This document shows positions 43,305-52,150 of a DNA stretch of 64,000 bases, in pieces. The notes beneath the pieces were generated by a model. That model ran no database searches. It had not been told where the DNA came from and worked only from the letters and a program-made list of their open reading frames with translations. Within the stretch, counting starts at the first letter, position 1; each line of letters opens with the position of its first letter. Source of the DNA: CAVLDP01 sp963661945 (lineage in GTDB: Bacteria > Bacillota > Clostridia > Lachnospirales > Lachnospiraceae); contig CAVLDP010000005.1 in the NCBI GenBank assembly GCA_963661945.1, forward strand, positions 37,111 through 101,110, read 5' to 3'. A program made the translations under genes and the position numbers.

Positions 43305-44181
43305 AGCCCACCTCCTCTGTCTCACTAATAAATACTTCCTCTAAGGTCAGCGGCAAAATCTCTGCATATACTGTAGGTATCGACTGCAGACGTCTCTCTA
43401 CCGTCTCACGACTTCCTCGAACCGTCATGATCGCAAGTCCACCGCGCTTCTCTATGTGTTCCGGCTTCAGTCTCTCCTCTACCTCTCTATCTAAGATGCC
43501 TTCGCCTGCTACAAGCTGCACCTTGTGTACGTTGCATTTAATCACATCCAGATCCTCCGCCAGAAGAATCCTTCCCTGATGAAGAAGGCCAATCGAATCG
43601 CAGATGTCCTCTAATTCTCTTAGATTATGTGAAGCAATAATTGGTGTCAGGCCTCTCTCTACAATCTCTCTTGCAAATAAAGTCTTCACCGCCTGTCTCA
43701 TTGCAGGATCAAGTCCATCAAAAGTCTCATCACAAAGTAAGTATTTGGTATGAGCAGATATTCCAAGAATAATGGACAGCTGCTTCTTCATGCCCTTACT
43801 AAAGGTTGTGACCTTGCGATTCTCATCTAACTTGAAGATTTCCATTAATTTATGAAATTTCTCCATCTGAAAGGCCGGATAAATCATCGCATAATAATCT
43901 GCCATCTGCTGACCGGTACTCTGCCCGAAGAAATAAGGATCATCGGAAATGAAGAAAACCTCTTCCTTGGCAGATGGATTATCATAGACATCCTTCTCAT
44001 CAATTAGAATCTGTCCCTGCTCCGGTCTTACCACTCCGGCAATCATTCGCATCAAGGTGGATTTGCCTGCACCATTGGTGCCGAGAAGTCCAAAGACCTG
44101 GCCGGATTCCATAGTGAGATTCATCGCATCTACAGCCACGAAATCATCAAATCTCTTGGTTATTTGCTTAATCTCTATCAA
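43273..44181 (-). CDS. ABC transporter ATP-binding protein
   Basis: 302 residues. Walker A GLLGTNGAGKST near residue 32, signature TFSKGMKKQLSI (SKGMKKQ, variant of LSGGQ), Walker B YLLCDETFDGLDP near residue 145 and the H-loop ASHNLRELEDI. TTG start with GGGAGG eight bases upstream; overlaps the GntR stop by four bases and the permease start by 32, so all three are translationally coupled. Role: drives the partner permease, probably in cell-envelope stress or antibiotic export as for YtrB-like systems (inference). Confidence 0.93.
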   Translation of the reverse strand: MIEIKQITKRFDDFVAVDAMNLTMESGQVFGLLGTNGAGKSTLMRMIAGVVRPEQGQILIDEKDVYDNPSAKEEVFFISDDPYFFGQSTGQQMADYYAMIYPAFQMEKFHKLMEIFKLDENRKVTTFSKGMKKQLSIILGISAHTKYLLCDETFDGLDPAMRQAVKTLFAREIVERGLTPIIASHNLRELEDICDSIGLLHQGRILLAEDLDVIKCNVHKVQLVAGEGILDREVEERLKPEHIEKRGGLAIMTVRGSRETVERRLQSIPTVYAEILPLTLEEVFISETEEVGYDVKKLLLED

Positions 44182-44555
44182 CCTTCTACCTCCCTCATAT
44201 TTGCAGCAGCTTCGAGATGCTCTCTAAGAACATCTATCGCTATATCCGCTTCTCTTGCCTCTTCTAGTAGCTGATCCAATTTGGACAGAATCTCCTCCTG
44301 CTTCTGGCCTCGAAGTCCTGTATTCGAGGATACGAAGCAGCCCCGGCCCTTCACCGTATAGATATAACCCTGGCGCTCCAATTCGCCGTAAGCCTTCTGT
44401 ATGGTGTTCGGATTGATGGAAAGCTCCATCGCAAGAGAACGCACAGAGGGCATCTGTTCATCCGCCTCTAACGCGCCACGTACGATCAGGTTCTTATAGC
44501 GTTCCACAATCTGCTCGTAGATTGGCCGTCCATCCTGATAATCGATGCTAATCAT
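44178..44555 (-). CDS. GntR-family regulator (YtrA subfamily)
   Basis: 125 residues, the short YtrA length: winged helix only (YEQIVERYKNLIVRGAL, MPSVRSLAMELSINPNTIQKAYGELERQGYIYTV) plus a short helical dimer tail. Lacks the large ligand domain of other GntR proteins. The ATG at 44553-44555 begins just before the domain; upstream in-frame codons overlap the predicted operator and transcript start. First gene of an operon with ATPase and permease; a matching inverted repeat at its promoter implies autorepression. Confidence 0.9.
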   Translation of the reverse strand: MISIDYQDGRPIYEQIVERYKNLIVRGALEADEQMPSVRSLAMELSINPNTIQKAYGELERQGYIYTVKGRGCFVSSNTGLRGQKQEEILSKLDQLLEEAREADIAIDVLREHLEAAANMREVEG

Positions 44556-44573
44556 TCCCACGCCTTTCTTTAC

Positions 44574-44594
44574 TGTACCACCATTAATAGTACA
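44574..44594. promoter_or_regulatory. Probable GntR auto-operator (TGTAC-N11-GTACA)
   Basis: Inverted repeat at the predicted transcription start of the GntR-ABC operon, extended imperfectly to ACTGTAC/GTACACT. Position and symmetry suit autorepression by the YtrA-type protein. Confidence 0.55.
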
Positions 44595-44597
44595 CTT

Positions 44598-44626
44598 AAT
44601 ATACACCCAGATGATTTTTGTGTCAA
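44598..44626 (-). promoter_or_regulatory. Promoter of the GntR-ABC operon
   Basis: TTGACA (44626-44621), 17-base spacer, TATATT (44603-44598) on the minus strand. Confidence 0.8.
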
Positions 44627-44644
44627 TAAATAGAATATAAAAAA

Positions 44645-44697
44645 GCCCTTCCTCCTTGTGTTCCAGGAATAAATCCTGGGATACAAAGAGGAAGAGC
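44645..44697 (-). terminator. Terminator of the HtrA gene
   Basis: A long hairpin: 24-base arms pairing throughout on the minus strand with four G-U pairs, five-base loop, then TTTTTTAT. The G-U bias shows it is built for the minus strand. Confidence 0.9.
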
Positions 44698-44745
44698 CCA
44701 AAATTCTATAGAAGTTCTACCTAGCCTCGAATCAATTGAGAAGAC

Positions 44746-46077
44746 TTAGTTGCTCTCAGCTGCGCCGAGCGTCACAGTAAGTGTCTCTGTAATTCGATAA
44801 TTATCATTGTAGCGGCAGACATTTACATCCACCTGATCTCCTGCATGAAGCGAAGACATCAGATTCTGAATCTCCTGGAAGGAAGAGACAGCTACACCAT
44901 TGAAGGATGTAATAACATCATACTTATTAATTCCAGCTGTATCTGCTGCCGAGCCATCCTGAATATACAGGACACAAGCGCCGCTTGGGGTATTCTCAGG
45001 CAGATTATACTGACGGATTACCTTACTGGATACATCCAGCCCAGAGATGCCAAGATAGGCCGCCTGGTCAGAAGATCCTGTCGCATCCTCCGCTGTACCA
45101 CTAATCAAATCCTCGATTACGGATGTCGCATCGTCGATTGGAATGGCATATCCCATGCCCTCAACAGAGGTATCCGAATACTTCGCAGATACAATCCCCA
45201 CCAGTTCACCGCTCATATTAATTAGGGCGCCACCTGAATTACCAGGATTTACCGCTGCATCTGTCTGAATCAGTTCATTTGTAATAGTCTCACCATTATC
45301 GCCTTCCAGCTCGACCTGACGATTCAGAGCAGAAATCACACCTGTCGTTACTGACTGACCATATCCAAGAGCATTACCAATAACAACTGCAGATTCGCCA
45401 ACCGAGAGATTCTCAGAAGAACCAATCGTTGCAACCTTAATCGCAGATAAGGTTGATGAATCAATATCAGAGATAGCCACACGAACGACTGCAAGGTCCA
45501 TATCGGAACGTGTTCCCTGAATCTCTGCTTCTACAGCCGACTCATCATCAAAGGTAATCGTAAGCTCCTCGGCGCCAGATACCACATGATTATTGGTCAC
45601 AATATATACATAGGAATCATCCTGGCTGATAATTACACCAGATCCTGCAGAGGTTGATTCATAAGAATAGGTTCCACGGAACCAGCTCTGGTACTCCACA
45701 AGAGATACCGATGTTACCTGAACAATCGCTGGCATCACATTCTCTACAATGTCGGATACATCTGTCACAGTCGTTGCAGATGATACAGATGTCGATCCAA
45801 TCGTATCCGATGTCGACAGCTGAGCTGCACTGGCTGCTGCAGAAGAAGAGTCCTCCTCAGTGCCAAGAGTCTGTCCTAATAGATAAGAGCTTCCCTGAAA
45901 GGCAAGACCAGCCACAAGTCCAAATGCAAGTCCAAGCGCTAGAGCCTTCATAAGCTTCTTCATGAAAGGACGCTCCTTCTTTGGCTTCTTCTCTGGCTGT
46001 CCATATGGATTGTAGTTGCTATAGCCATTGCCACCATTATTATTCGGTGTCGATTCGTAATAATTATAATCACCCAT
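44746..46077 (-). CDS. HtrA/DegP-type serine protease with PDZ domain
   Basis: 443 residues. Order: polar Asn/Tyr/Gly-rich cytosolic head, KKPKKER basic patch, one membrane span (LALGLAFGLVAGLAF near residue 55), a Ser/Thr-rich linker, the trypsin-like domain with His in VTNNHVVSG, Asp in RSDMDLAVVRV and Ser in NPGNSGGALIN, then a PDZ domain (GINKYDVITSFNGVAVS). Degrades misfolded surface proteins. GGAG nine bases before the chosen ATG. Downstream of glmS but probably with its own promoter and a palindrome in the gap. Confidence 0.93.
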   Translation of the reverse strand: MGDYNYYESTPNNNGGNGYSNYNPYGQPEKKPKKERPFMKKLMKALALGLAFGLVAGLAFQGSSYLLGQTLGTEEDSSSAAASAAQLSTSDTIGSTSVSSATTVTDVSDIVENVMPAIVQVTSVSLVEYQSWFRGTYSYESTSAGSGVIISQDDSYVYIVTNNHVVSGAEELTITFDDESAVEAEIQGTRSDMDLAVVRVAISDIDSSTLSAIKVATIGSSENLSVGESAVVIGNALGYGQSVTTGVISALNRQVELEGDNGETITNELIQTDAAVNPGNSGGALINMSGELVGIVSAKYSDTSVEGMGYAIPIDDATSVIEDLISGTAEDATGSSDQAAYLGISGLDVSSKVIRQYNLPENTPSGACVLYIQDGSAADTAGINKYDVITSFNGVAVSSFQEIQNLMSSLHAGDQVDVNVCRYNDNYRITETLTVTLGAAESN

Positions 46078-46165
46078 AATCACATCTCCTTTTTGTCTAT
46101 GGTTTAAGAATGACATGCATTCTTTCTTCTCACATATCCTTGTTACAAGACATATTCTACGTATG

Positions 46166-46191
46166 AATTGTGTCTAATATGTGACAATTCC
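46166..46191. promoter_or_regulatory. Inverted repeat GAATTGT-N12-ACAATTC upstream of htrA
   Basis: Perfect 7-base arms 12 bases apart in the 134-base gap between glmS and the HtrA gene. Likely operator of a dimeric regulator; a glmS terminator is less likely because no U-run follows. Confidence 0.45.
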
Positions 46192-46211
46192 ATATCCAAT
46201 TTATGAAATGT

Positions 46212-48041
46212 CTATTCTACGGTTACAGACTTGGCCAGGTTACGTGGCTTATCTACATCTAAGCCCTTGCCCACTGATACATAGTAGCCAAACATCTGTA
46301 GTGGAATAATGGCCAGAGAGTTCGCAAAATATGGATTGGTCTCTGGAATATAGATGACATAATCCGCCACCTTCTCAATCTCAATATTGTCCTCATTCGT
46401 TACCGCAAGCACAAAAGCGCCACGCGTCTTAACTTCCACAATATTAGAAATGGTCTTCTTGTAGAGGTCCTTCTGGGTCACAACCGCAGACACAAGAGTT
46501 CCATCTTCAATCAGAGAAATGGTACCATGCTTCAATTCACCTGCTGCATAGGCCTCAGAGTGAATATAAGAAATCTCCTTAAGTTTCAGAGAGCCCTCCA
46601 TGGAAATAGCATAATCAATACCACGACCAATGAAGAAAACATCCTTGGCAGAGACATATCTATTGGCAAACTTCTGAATGCGAGTCTTAGTTCCAAGCAG
46701 CATCTCAATCTGCTCTGGCAGCTTCTTCAGATCATGCACAAACTCATGAACCTGATCCTCCGTAATCTGGCCACGCACATAAGCAAACTTGATAGCAAGC
46801 AGGTATTCTGCGATAAGCTGAGCAGAATAAGCCTTCGTGGTAGCAACTGAAATCTCAGGACCAGCCCAGGTATACATAACCTTGTCCGCCTCACGTGCAA
46901 TGGATGAACCGACTACATTTACAATACCAAGAGTCGCATTGCCTCTCTCCTTGGCAATACGAAGGGCCATCAGAGAATCCGCGGTCTCACCAGACTGAGA
47001 GATAATGATGACAAGTTCATTTGGATCAAGGATCGGGTTACGATAACGGAATTCGGAAGCCAGGTCGACCTCAACTGGAATTCGCGCCATACCCTCGAAG
47101 ACATACTTCGCAGTCACACCTGTGTGATAAGCAGAACCGCATGCCACAATTCGAATTCTGCTTACTGCACGGATCTCCTCATCCGTCATACCAAGTTCTT
47201 CGATTACGATATTATCATTTTCATCGAGACGAGGATTTAATGTATCAGCGACAACCTTCGGCTGTTCAAAAATCTCCTTCAGCATAAAATGCTCATATCC
47301 GCCCTTAGAGGCAGCATCCGCATCCCAATCAATATGCTTGGATTCCTTTACAATCTCTTCCTTATCGACATTGTAGAAATGAATCTCAGACTCAGAGAGC
47401 TCAGCAATCTCGTCATTGTCAATAAAGTAGACATCTCTCGTATACTTAAGAACTGCAGGAACATCCGATGCAATCAGGTTGCCATCCTTACCAATACCAA
47501 CAATCAGAGGTGAATTCTTGCGAACAGCATACACGCGGTCTGGATGCTCTGAGAAGATAATTCCAAGTGCATAAGAACCATCCACACGATGGATAACCTT
47601 GGTAATTGCCTCAAGTGGATCTCCGTTATAGTAGTAATCCAGAAGGTGAGCTACAACCTCAGTATCTGTCTCAGACCGGAAATGATAGCCCTTATCCTCG
47701 AGCTTCTTACGGATCTTCAGATAGTTCTCAATAATACCATTATGAACTACTGCAATAGTCTCTGATTCATTGAAATGAGGATGGGCATTCACTTCGCTAG
47801 GCTCTCCATGAGTCGCCCATCTGGTGTGGCCGATACCAACTGTACCCGGCATGGTCTCGCCATCATGGGTAATCTCAGATAAGACCTTGAGCTTACCTGG
47901 TGCCTTCTTGATATTAATATTCTTACCGTCATATACAGCAATACCTGCAGAGTCATAGCCTCGATACTCAAGCTTGGATAGTCCATCTAAGAGGACCGGT
48001 GCAGCCTGGCTCTTACCAATATATCCTACAATTCCACACAT
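46212..48041 (-). CDS. glmS: Glutamine-fructose-6-phosphate aminotransferase (isomerizing)
   Basis: 609 residues. Makes glucosamine-6-phosphate, the entry to UDP-GlcNAc and the cell wall. MCGIVGYIG with the N-terminal Cys nucleophile, GHTRWATHG near residue 72, SETDTEVVAHLL, two SIS domains (IVACGSAYHTG, SQSGETADSL) and the C-terminal LAKSVTVE end. GGAG nine bases before the ATG. The 89-base gap upstream is occupied by the LCP terminator; I see no glmS ribozyme, although this is common before Firmicute glmS. Confidence 0.97.
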   Translation of the reverse strand: MCGIVGYIGKSQAAPVLLDGLSKLEYRGYDSAGIAVYDGKNINIKKAPGKLKVLSEITHDGETMPGTVGIGHTRWATHGEPSEVNAHPHFNESETIAVVHNGIIENYLKIRKKLEDKGYHFRSETDTEVVAHLLDYYYNGDPLEAITKVIHRVDGSYALGIIFSEHPDRVYAVRKNSPLIVGIGKDGNLIASDVPAVLKYTRDVYFIDNDEIAELSESEIHFYNVDKEEIVKESKHIDWDADAASKGGYEHFMLKEIFEQPKVVADTLNPRLDENDNIVIEELGMTDEEIRAVSRIRIVACGSAYHTGVTAKYVFEGMARIPVEVDLASEFRYRNPILDPNELVIIISQSGETADSLMALRIAKERGNATLGIVNVVGSSIAREADKVMYTWAGPEISVATTKAYSAQLIAEYLLAIKFAYVRGQITEDQVHEFVHDLKKLPEQIEMLLGTKTRIQKFANRYVSAKDVFFIGRGIDYAISMEGSLKLKEISYIHSEAYAAGELKHGTISLIEDGTLVSAVVTQKDLYKKTISNIVEVKTRGAFVLAVTNEDNIEIEKVADYVIYIPETNPYFANSLAIIPLQMFGYYVSVGKGLDVDKPRNLAKSVTVE

Positions 48042-48080
48042 AATTATTCTCCTTATTCATTAAACTCACGATATACAAAA

Positions 48081-48118
48081 TACAGCAGACCACAGGAAAT
48101 CCCCATTGATCTGCTGTA
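48081..48118 (-). terminator. Terminator of the LCP gene
   Basis: TACAGCAGA and TCTGCTGTA arms (9 bases, perfect) with a 20-base loop that pairs further in part, followed on the minus strand by TTTTG. Confidence 0.7.
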
Positions 48119-48130
48119 CCTAGATGCTTC

Positions 48131-49216
48131 TTAATATCCGTAATCTACGGCATCACTAGAGCCGAAGCCCGTATAACTCTGAATGGCCGCTGAAATATCC
48201 TGCACACTCTGAGTTGGAACGTAATCTGCCTGATCATAAAGCAGAGCATATAATTCCGAAACATTGGATGCAAGAGTACATGGTACAACAACCGAACCAA
48301 CAGTCTTATTGATTGTAGCAGTACGCTTAGCGGTTGGGAAGCCTGATGTAGAGACCAGATTGTAGCTGGCTGCTGATGAAGCAAGTCCCAAAATCTCAGA
48401 TGTGGTAAATGAAGTCGATACCTCTGGCAGAATCTCGTCAATCAAGGTATTCAATTCACCAAGGGAAGCGCTCTGTACCTTCTGTACAAGAAGGGAAAGA
48501 ACGGTACGCTGTCTCTCAGCACGCTTGAAGTCATCACCTGATGTATAACGGATTCTACAATATGCTGTAGCCTGTACACCGTCGAGTGTCTGTGTTCCCT
48601 CGGCAACAGGATTGGCTGTCTGACCAGAAACCGCTGCGACCTCACCAATATAGCTATCGTTCATAATCTGGGCTTCTTCTGCAGTAAGAGTAATCTCAAC
48701 ACCACCAACTGCATCAATTGCCTTCACTAGAGCATTGAAATCCACTGCCACATAATCCTGAATATCTAGGTCCAGGTTGCGGTTCAACATAGCAAGTGCC
48801 TGTTCTACGCCACCATGATTGTAGGCGTAATTACATTTACGATACTTGCCCTCTCCATCCACATCAAGGAAGGTATCACGATATACAGATACGATCTTAA
48901 CATCCTTGGTGTTGTTGTTAATGGAGCAGACCATAATGGAATCGGAATTACCTGAGTCATAATTACCGACCGATCTGTTATCTACACCAAAGAAAGCAAT
49001 GGTCGTGTAATCATCTAAGATTGTCTCATCCAGATCATCATTGGTCTCGATAGTTCCAATACGATTGTAGCCCATCTGTCCCATCTTCATGTAAACCGCA
49101 AGGACTACAATAAGCACAACGAGAACTACTGCCTCAACAATGAGAAGAATCTTACGCTTCCGTCTCTTCTGTTGACGCTTGGTTAATCGTTTCTTCGTAT
49201 TCTTTTTATTTGTCAT
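48131..49216 (-). CDS. LytR-CpsA-Psr family cell-wall polymer ligase
   Basis: 361 residues. Basic cytosolic head (KKRLTKRQQKRRKRK), one membrane span (LIVEAVVLVVLIVVLAVYM), then the LCP domain: TIAFFGVDNR near residue 75, SDSIMVCSIN, IVSVYRDTFLDV with the conserved Arg, YNHGG, and FKRAERQR with the paired Arg. Transfers lipid-linked glycopolymers to peptidoglycan outside the cell. The ATG at 49214-49216 has GAGAGG nine bases upstream; another ATG 11 codons earlier has GGAG at four bases and cannot be excluded. Last gene of the surface-glycan run, but with its own promoter. Confidence 0.93.
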   Translation of the reverse strand: MTNKKNTKKRLTKRQQKRRKRKILLIVEAVVLVVLIVVLAVYMKMGQMGYNRIGTIETNDDLDETILDDYTTIAFFGVDNRSVGNYDSGNSDSIMVCSINNNTKDVKIVSVYRDTFLDVDGEGKYRKCNYAYNHGGVEQALAMLNRNLDLDIQDYVAVDFNALVKAIDAVGGVEITLTAEEAQIMNDSYIGEVAAVSGQTANPVAEGTQTLDGVQATAYCRIRYTSGDDFKRAERQRTVLSLLVQKVQSASLGELNTLIDEILPEVSTSFTTSEILGLASSAASYNLVSTSGFPTAKRTATINKTVGSVVVPCTLASNVSELYALLYDQADYVPTQSVQDISAAIQSYTGFGSSDAVDYGY

Positions 49217-49278
49217 TCTATTATCCTCTCGTCGCAGGAGAGCACTCATGCGACTCCAAATCTCTCAAAACACAAATG

Positions 49279-49304
49279 CTCATTCATTGTATTCCACGAA
49301 TGAG
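49279..49304. promoter_or_regulatory. Inverted repeat CTCATTC-N12-GAATGAG at the LCP promoter
   Basis: Perfect 7-base arms overlapping the -10 box and the spacer of the LCP promoter; an operator placed to block RNA polymerase. Confidence 0.5.
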
Positions 49305-49314
49305 TCAGTGTCAA
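49286..49314 (-). promoter_or_regulatory. Promoter of the LCP gene
   Basis: TTGACA (49314-49309), 17-base spacer, TACAAT (49291-49286) on the minus strand. Confidence 0.8.
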
Positions 49315-49359
49315 GAAATGATAGGGCTACACATTTGCATAAAATGTATATAACCCCCT

Positions 49360-50688
49360 CTAAAGCTGGTAATTATCAAGGCCTACCGGCAGATTGACAT
49401 TATAGAATGGATCGCCCATTTTTATCTCATCTTCCCAGAGTTCAAGCAGCCTGGTATTTGAGATTTCGGAGCTTAGGGATTCCCGATTCTTGAGTTTCGC
49501 CACAACAGTCGGTTCATACACCACGCGATAGCCAGCTCTTCGAACTCGCATGCAGTAGTCGAGTATCATATCACGCCCCGTCAGCGCGGAATTAAATCCA
49601 TGAAGATGGCGAAATACATTCTCATCGAGTAGACAAAAGCTAAAATCCACCATACTAACATCACGGCTCAGCTCGATACGATAGTCATAGCCCTCGTGAT
49701 AAGTCTTCTGGCCATAACAGGCAGGATATGTGATTCCATCCTTGTCATAGATATATCCACAGTTGTCGATATTTAGACCACTGCCTAAGAACTTGCATCC
49801 AACCACAGCAACATCCGGTTGCCTAAGTTCTGCATACATTCTCTCCATTGCTTTCTTCGAATTATGGACCCGAACACCCTTGTCCCGAAGAACAATATAT
49901 TCCCGCTTCTTAGCCTTGTATCCGCTTCCGTCAAACTTAAGCTTCCAATAACGGCAAAGTGGATCAGCTAGAAGTTCTGCCTCAAGACCTGCACGTTTCA
50001 AATATTCCCTCACAACCCTCTTGTAGGAATCATAAATAGCCTCTCTTCTCTCTCGATAAGCAGGCGATGCTGGAAACTCGATTATCCGCTTATGATACAG
50101 AAGAGATGGGATGTGATGGATTAATACCCCCGCCTCCATACAATGAAGCACATACTCATAGATATCTGCATATTGCCTCTTCTCATTAAACTTACCGCAA
50201 GATGCGATATTCGTCCTCGCGAAGCAGATAAATGTCCCAATATAATCCTGCTGGAGGAAAAGCTGCTTATTAAAATCCGGCTTGAAATGAGGATTCATCC
50301 GGCTCTCATCGATAAGCTCATCGTGGTCCGCATAAATCAGTGCCGGCTCCTTCTCCTCGATAGCCTGAGAAAGCGACGAGAGTGCCAGCGGACTAATCGT
50401 ATCATCCTGACCTAAGATGACATAATAATCCCCAGTTGCAAAATGAAGGCCTATGTTAAGTGCATAGGCCCTTCCATTATGATTCTTGAGTTTGCGATAG
50501 ATGACTCGATCATCCCCCGGGAAGAATTCCTCGGTAATTGTCTGAAGCTCAGAGGATGGATTGTCATCAAGCACAATCAATTCATAGTTCGTATACTCCT
50601 GCTTGGTAATGGATTCCATCAGCTCTCTATAATACAGCGTATTCGTCTGAATGGCATAAAGCAGGATACTAAACTTAGGATTCTCCAT
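49360..50688 (-). CDS. Family 2 glycosyltransferase
   Basis: 442 residues. GT2 start FSILLYAIQTNTLYYRELME, LIVLDDNPSSE near residue 35, NHNGRAYALNIGLHFATGDY near residue 67 and the metal motif GQDDT near residue 94. A C-terminal second domain (SRDVSMVDFSFCLLDENVF, LDYCMRVRRAGYRVVYEPT) is typical of longer GT2 enzymes that see the acceptor with a second GT-A-like lobe. Its ATG overlaps the stop of the sugar-transferase gene by one base, so it is probably the second enzyme of the pathway begun by that protein. Confidence 0.9.
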   Translation of the reverse strand: MENPKFSILLYAIQTNTLYYRELMESITKQEYTNYELIVLDDNPSSELQTITEEFFPGDDRVIYRKLKNHNGRAYALNIGLHFATGDYYVILGQDDTISPLALSSLSQAIEEKEPALIYADHDELIDESRMNPHFKPDFNKQLFLQQDYIGTFICFARTNIASCGKFNEKRQYADIYEYVLHCMEAGVLIHHIPSLLYHKRIIEFPASPAYRERREAIYDSYKRVVREYLKRAGLEAELLADPLCRYWKLKFDGSGYKAKKREYIVLRDKGVRVHNSKKAMERMYAELRQPDVAVVGCKFLGSGLNIDNCGYIYDKDGITYPACYGQKTYHEGYDYRIELSRDVSMVDFSFCLLDENVFRHLHGFNSALTGRDMILDYCMRVRRAGYRVVYEPTVVAKLKNRESLSSEISNTRLLELWEDEIKMGDPFYNVNLPVGLDNYQL

Positions 50689-52097
50689 TATTTAGAGCCC
50701 TTTCCGGTAAACACGACACCAACCGTCTTAAATAGAATCTTGATATCAAGGCCAATCGACCAGTTGGTAATATACTCTGTATCTAAGCGAACGACCTCTT
50801 CAAAGTCTGTAATTTCTGATCGACCGTTAGCCTGCCACATACCGGTAAGACCTGGCTTGATTGCAAGACGTGCCTTATGATGGTACTCATAATTTTCAAA
50901 CTCCTCCTCTGTTGGAGGACGGGTACCAACCAGAGACATATCGCCCTTTAGCACATTCCAAAACTGCGGGAATTCATCCAGGGAATACTTCCGCAGGAAA
51001 TGACCAATCGGAATGATTCTCGGATCATTCTCCATCTTGAACATATATCCTGACATCTCATTCTGTTCCATCAGATCTGCCAGCATCTGATCTGCACCAA
51101 CATACATGGTGCGGAATTTATAGAAACGGAATCTTCGTCCATTCTTACCAATACGCACTGACTGATAGAAGACAGGACCAGGAGACTGAATCTTAATCAC
51201 CGGTGCAAAAATAAGAAATATAATCAGTGTAAAGAAAAGCCCAACAATAGCTCCCACAATATCCATGGCTCTCTTAAGGACCATCTGACGATTGGTCGCA
51301 TAACGCATGGAAGTAGTAAGTACCATATAATTGCCATAATTCTCAAGCACACGATTTGGCATCAGCTGCTTGGAATGAATCAGGCTCATATGTACTAATA
51401 TTCCAAGCTCCATAAGTTCTCTGCCAAGAGCTTCTGTGGATGTCCTGGTATTTCCATCGATGAAGACTTCATCCACCACATTGGTTCGAACATAATCCAA
51501 GAATTCATCCGCATTACAGATAATCGGAATCCCCTGGACCTCCTGTCCCTTCATATCGGCATCCACAACAACCGCACCAGTAACCTTGAACTCTGTATAA
51601 CGATTGTGGGCAATCTCATGGAGGCACTGCTCTATGGTCGAGCGCTCTGCCACAACAATCATGATATTCTTATTCAAATCCTTCAGCTTCTGGCGGCGAA
51701 CCCACCGCTTCAGAATGACACGGAAGATATAGGAGATAGCAATAAATAAAATGACAAACACAAATATAAGCTGTCTGGAATAAGCAACCGATGTCTTCGT
51801 CGCATAGAGATAGATTAGCGAACCAGCCCATACGATGATGCAGTGCTTAATTGTTGCAACTACTTCTTGAAATTTGTCACGCCTTAGAATGCCTGAATAG
51901 GATTCAGTGAAGAAGACCACAACAATATCAATCAGGAATGTCGCAATATACATTCTCTCCCAGATATCATCATAGAAAATCCATCCGCCGTCGAAACGCC
52001 AGGCGTAGGATATCACAAGAGCGAGCGTCAGGGATAGCAGATCTAAAATTGTAAAATCCAGATGCTTAACCCAGCTTCGCTTCTGCTGTCGATACAT
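50688..52097 (-). CDS. Undecaprenyl-phosphate sugar phosphotransferase (WbaP/ExoY type)
   Basis: 469 residues. Four N-terminal membrane spans, a Rossmann-like middle domain (NIMIVVAERSTIEQCL), a fifth span (VGAIVGLFFTLIIFLIF) and the bacterial sugar transferase domain: GPVFYQSVRIGKNGRRF, FRTMY, NDPRIIPIGHFLRKYSLDE and LVGTRPP, ending in the DTEYI segment. Starts a repeat unit by moving a sugar-1-phosphate from a UDP-sugar to undecaprenyl phosphate. AGGAGG six bases before the ATG. Its donor could be made by the UDPGP enzyme encoded just upstream. Confidence 0.95.
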   Translation of the reverse strand: MYRQQKRSWVKHLDFTILDLLSLTLALVISYAWRFDGGWIFYDDIWERMYIATFLIDIVVVFFTESYSGILRRDKFQEVVATIKHCIIVWAGSLIYLYATKTSVAYSRQLIFVFVILFIAISYIFRVILKRWVRRQKLKDLNKNIMIVVAERSTIEQCLHEIAHNRYTEFKVTGAVVVDADMKGQEVQGIPIICNADEFLDYVRTNVVDEVFIDGNTRTSTEALGRELMELGILVHMSLIHSKQLMPNRVLENYGNYMVLTTSMRYATNRQMVLKRAMDIVGAIVGLFFTLIIFLIFAPVIKIQSPGPVFYQSVRIGKNGRRFRFYKFRTMYVGADQMLADLMEQNEMSGYMFKMENDPRIIPIGHFLRKYSLDEFPQFWNVLKGDMSLVGTRPPTEEEFENYEYHHKARLAIKPGLTGMWQANGRSEITDFEEVVRLDTEYITNWSIGLDIKILFKTVGVVFTGKGSK

Positions 52098-52150
52098 CGT
52101 GTCTCCTCCTTTCCTAAGATATTGTATTTCGTCGTATTACGATAAGTCTA

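Noticed and set aside
46166..46191. Common regulator linking the three 7-N12/13-7 palindromes (htrA, LCP, lysozyme promoters)
   Set aside because: The arm sequences differ completely, so one shared regulator is not supported.
48042..48130. glmS ribozyme
   Set aside because: The 89-base gap is mostly the terminator of the LCP gene, too short and without the ribozyme core.
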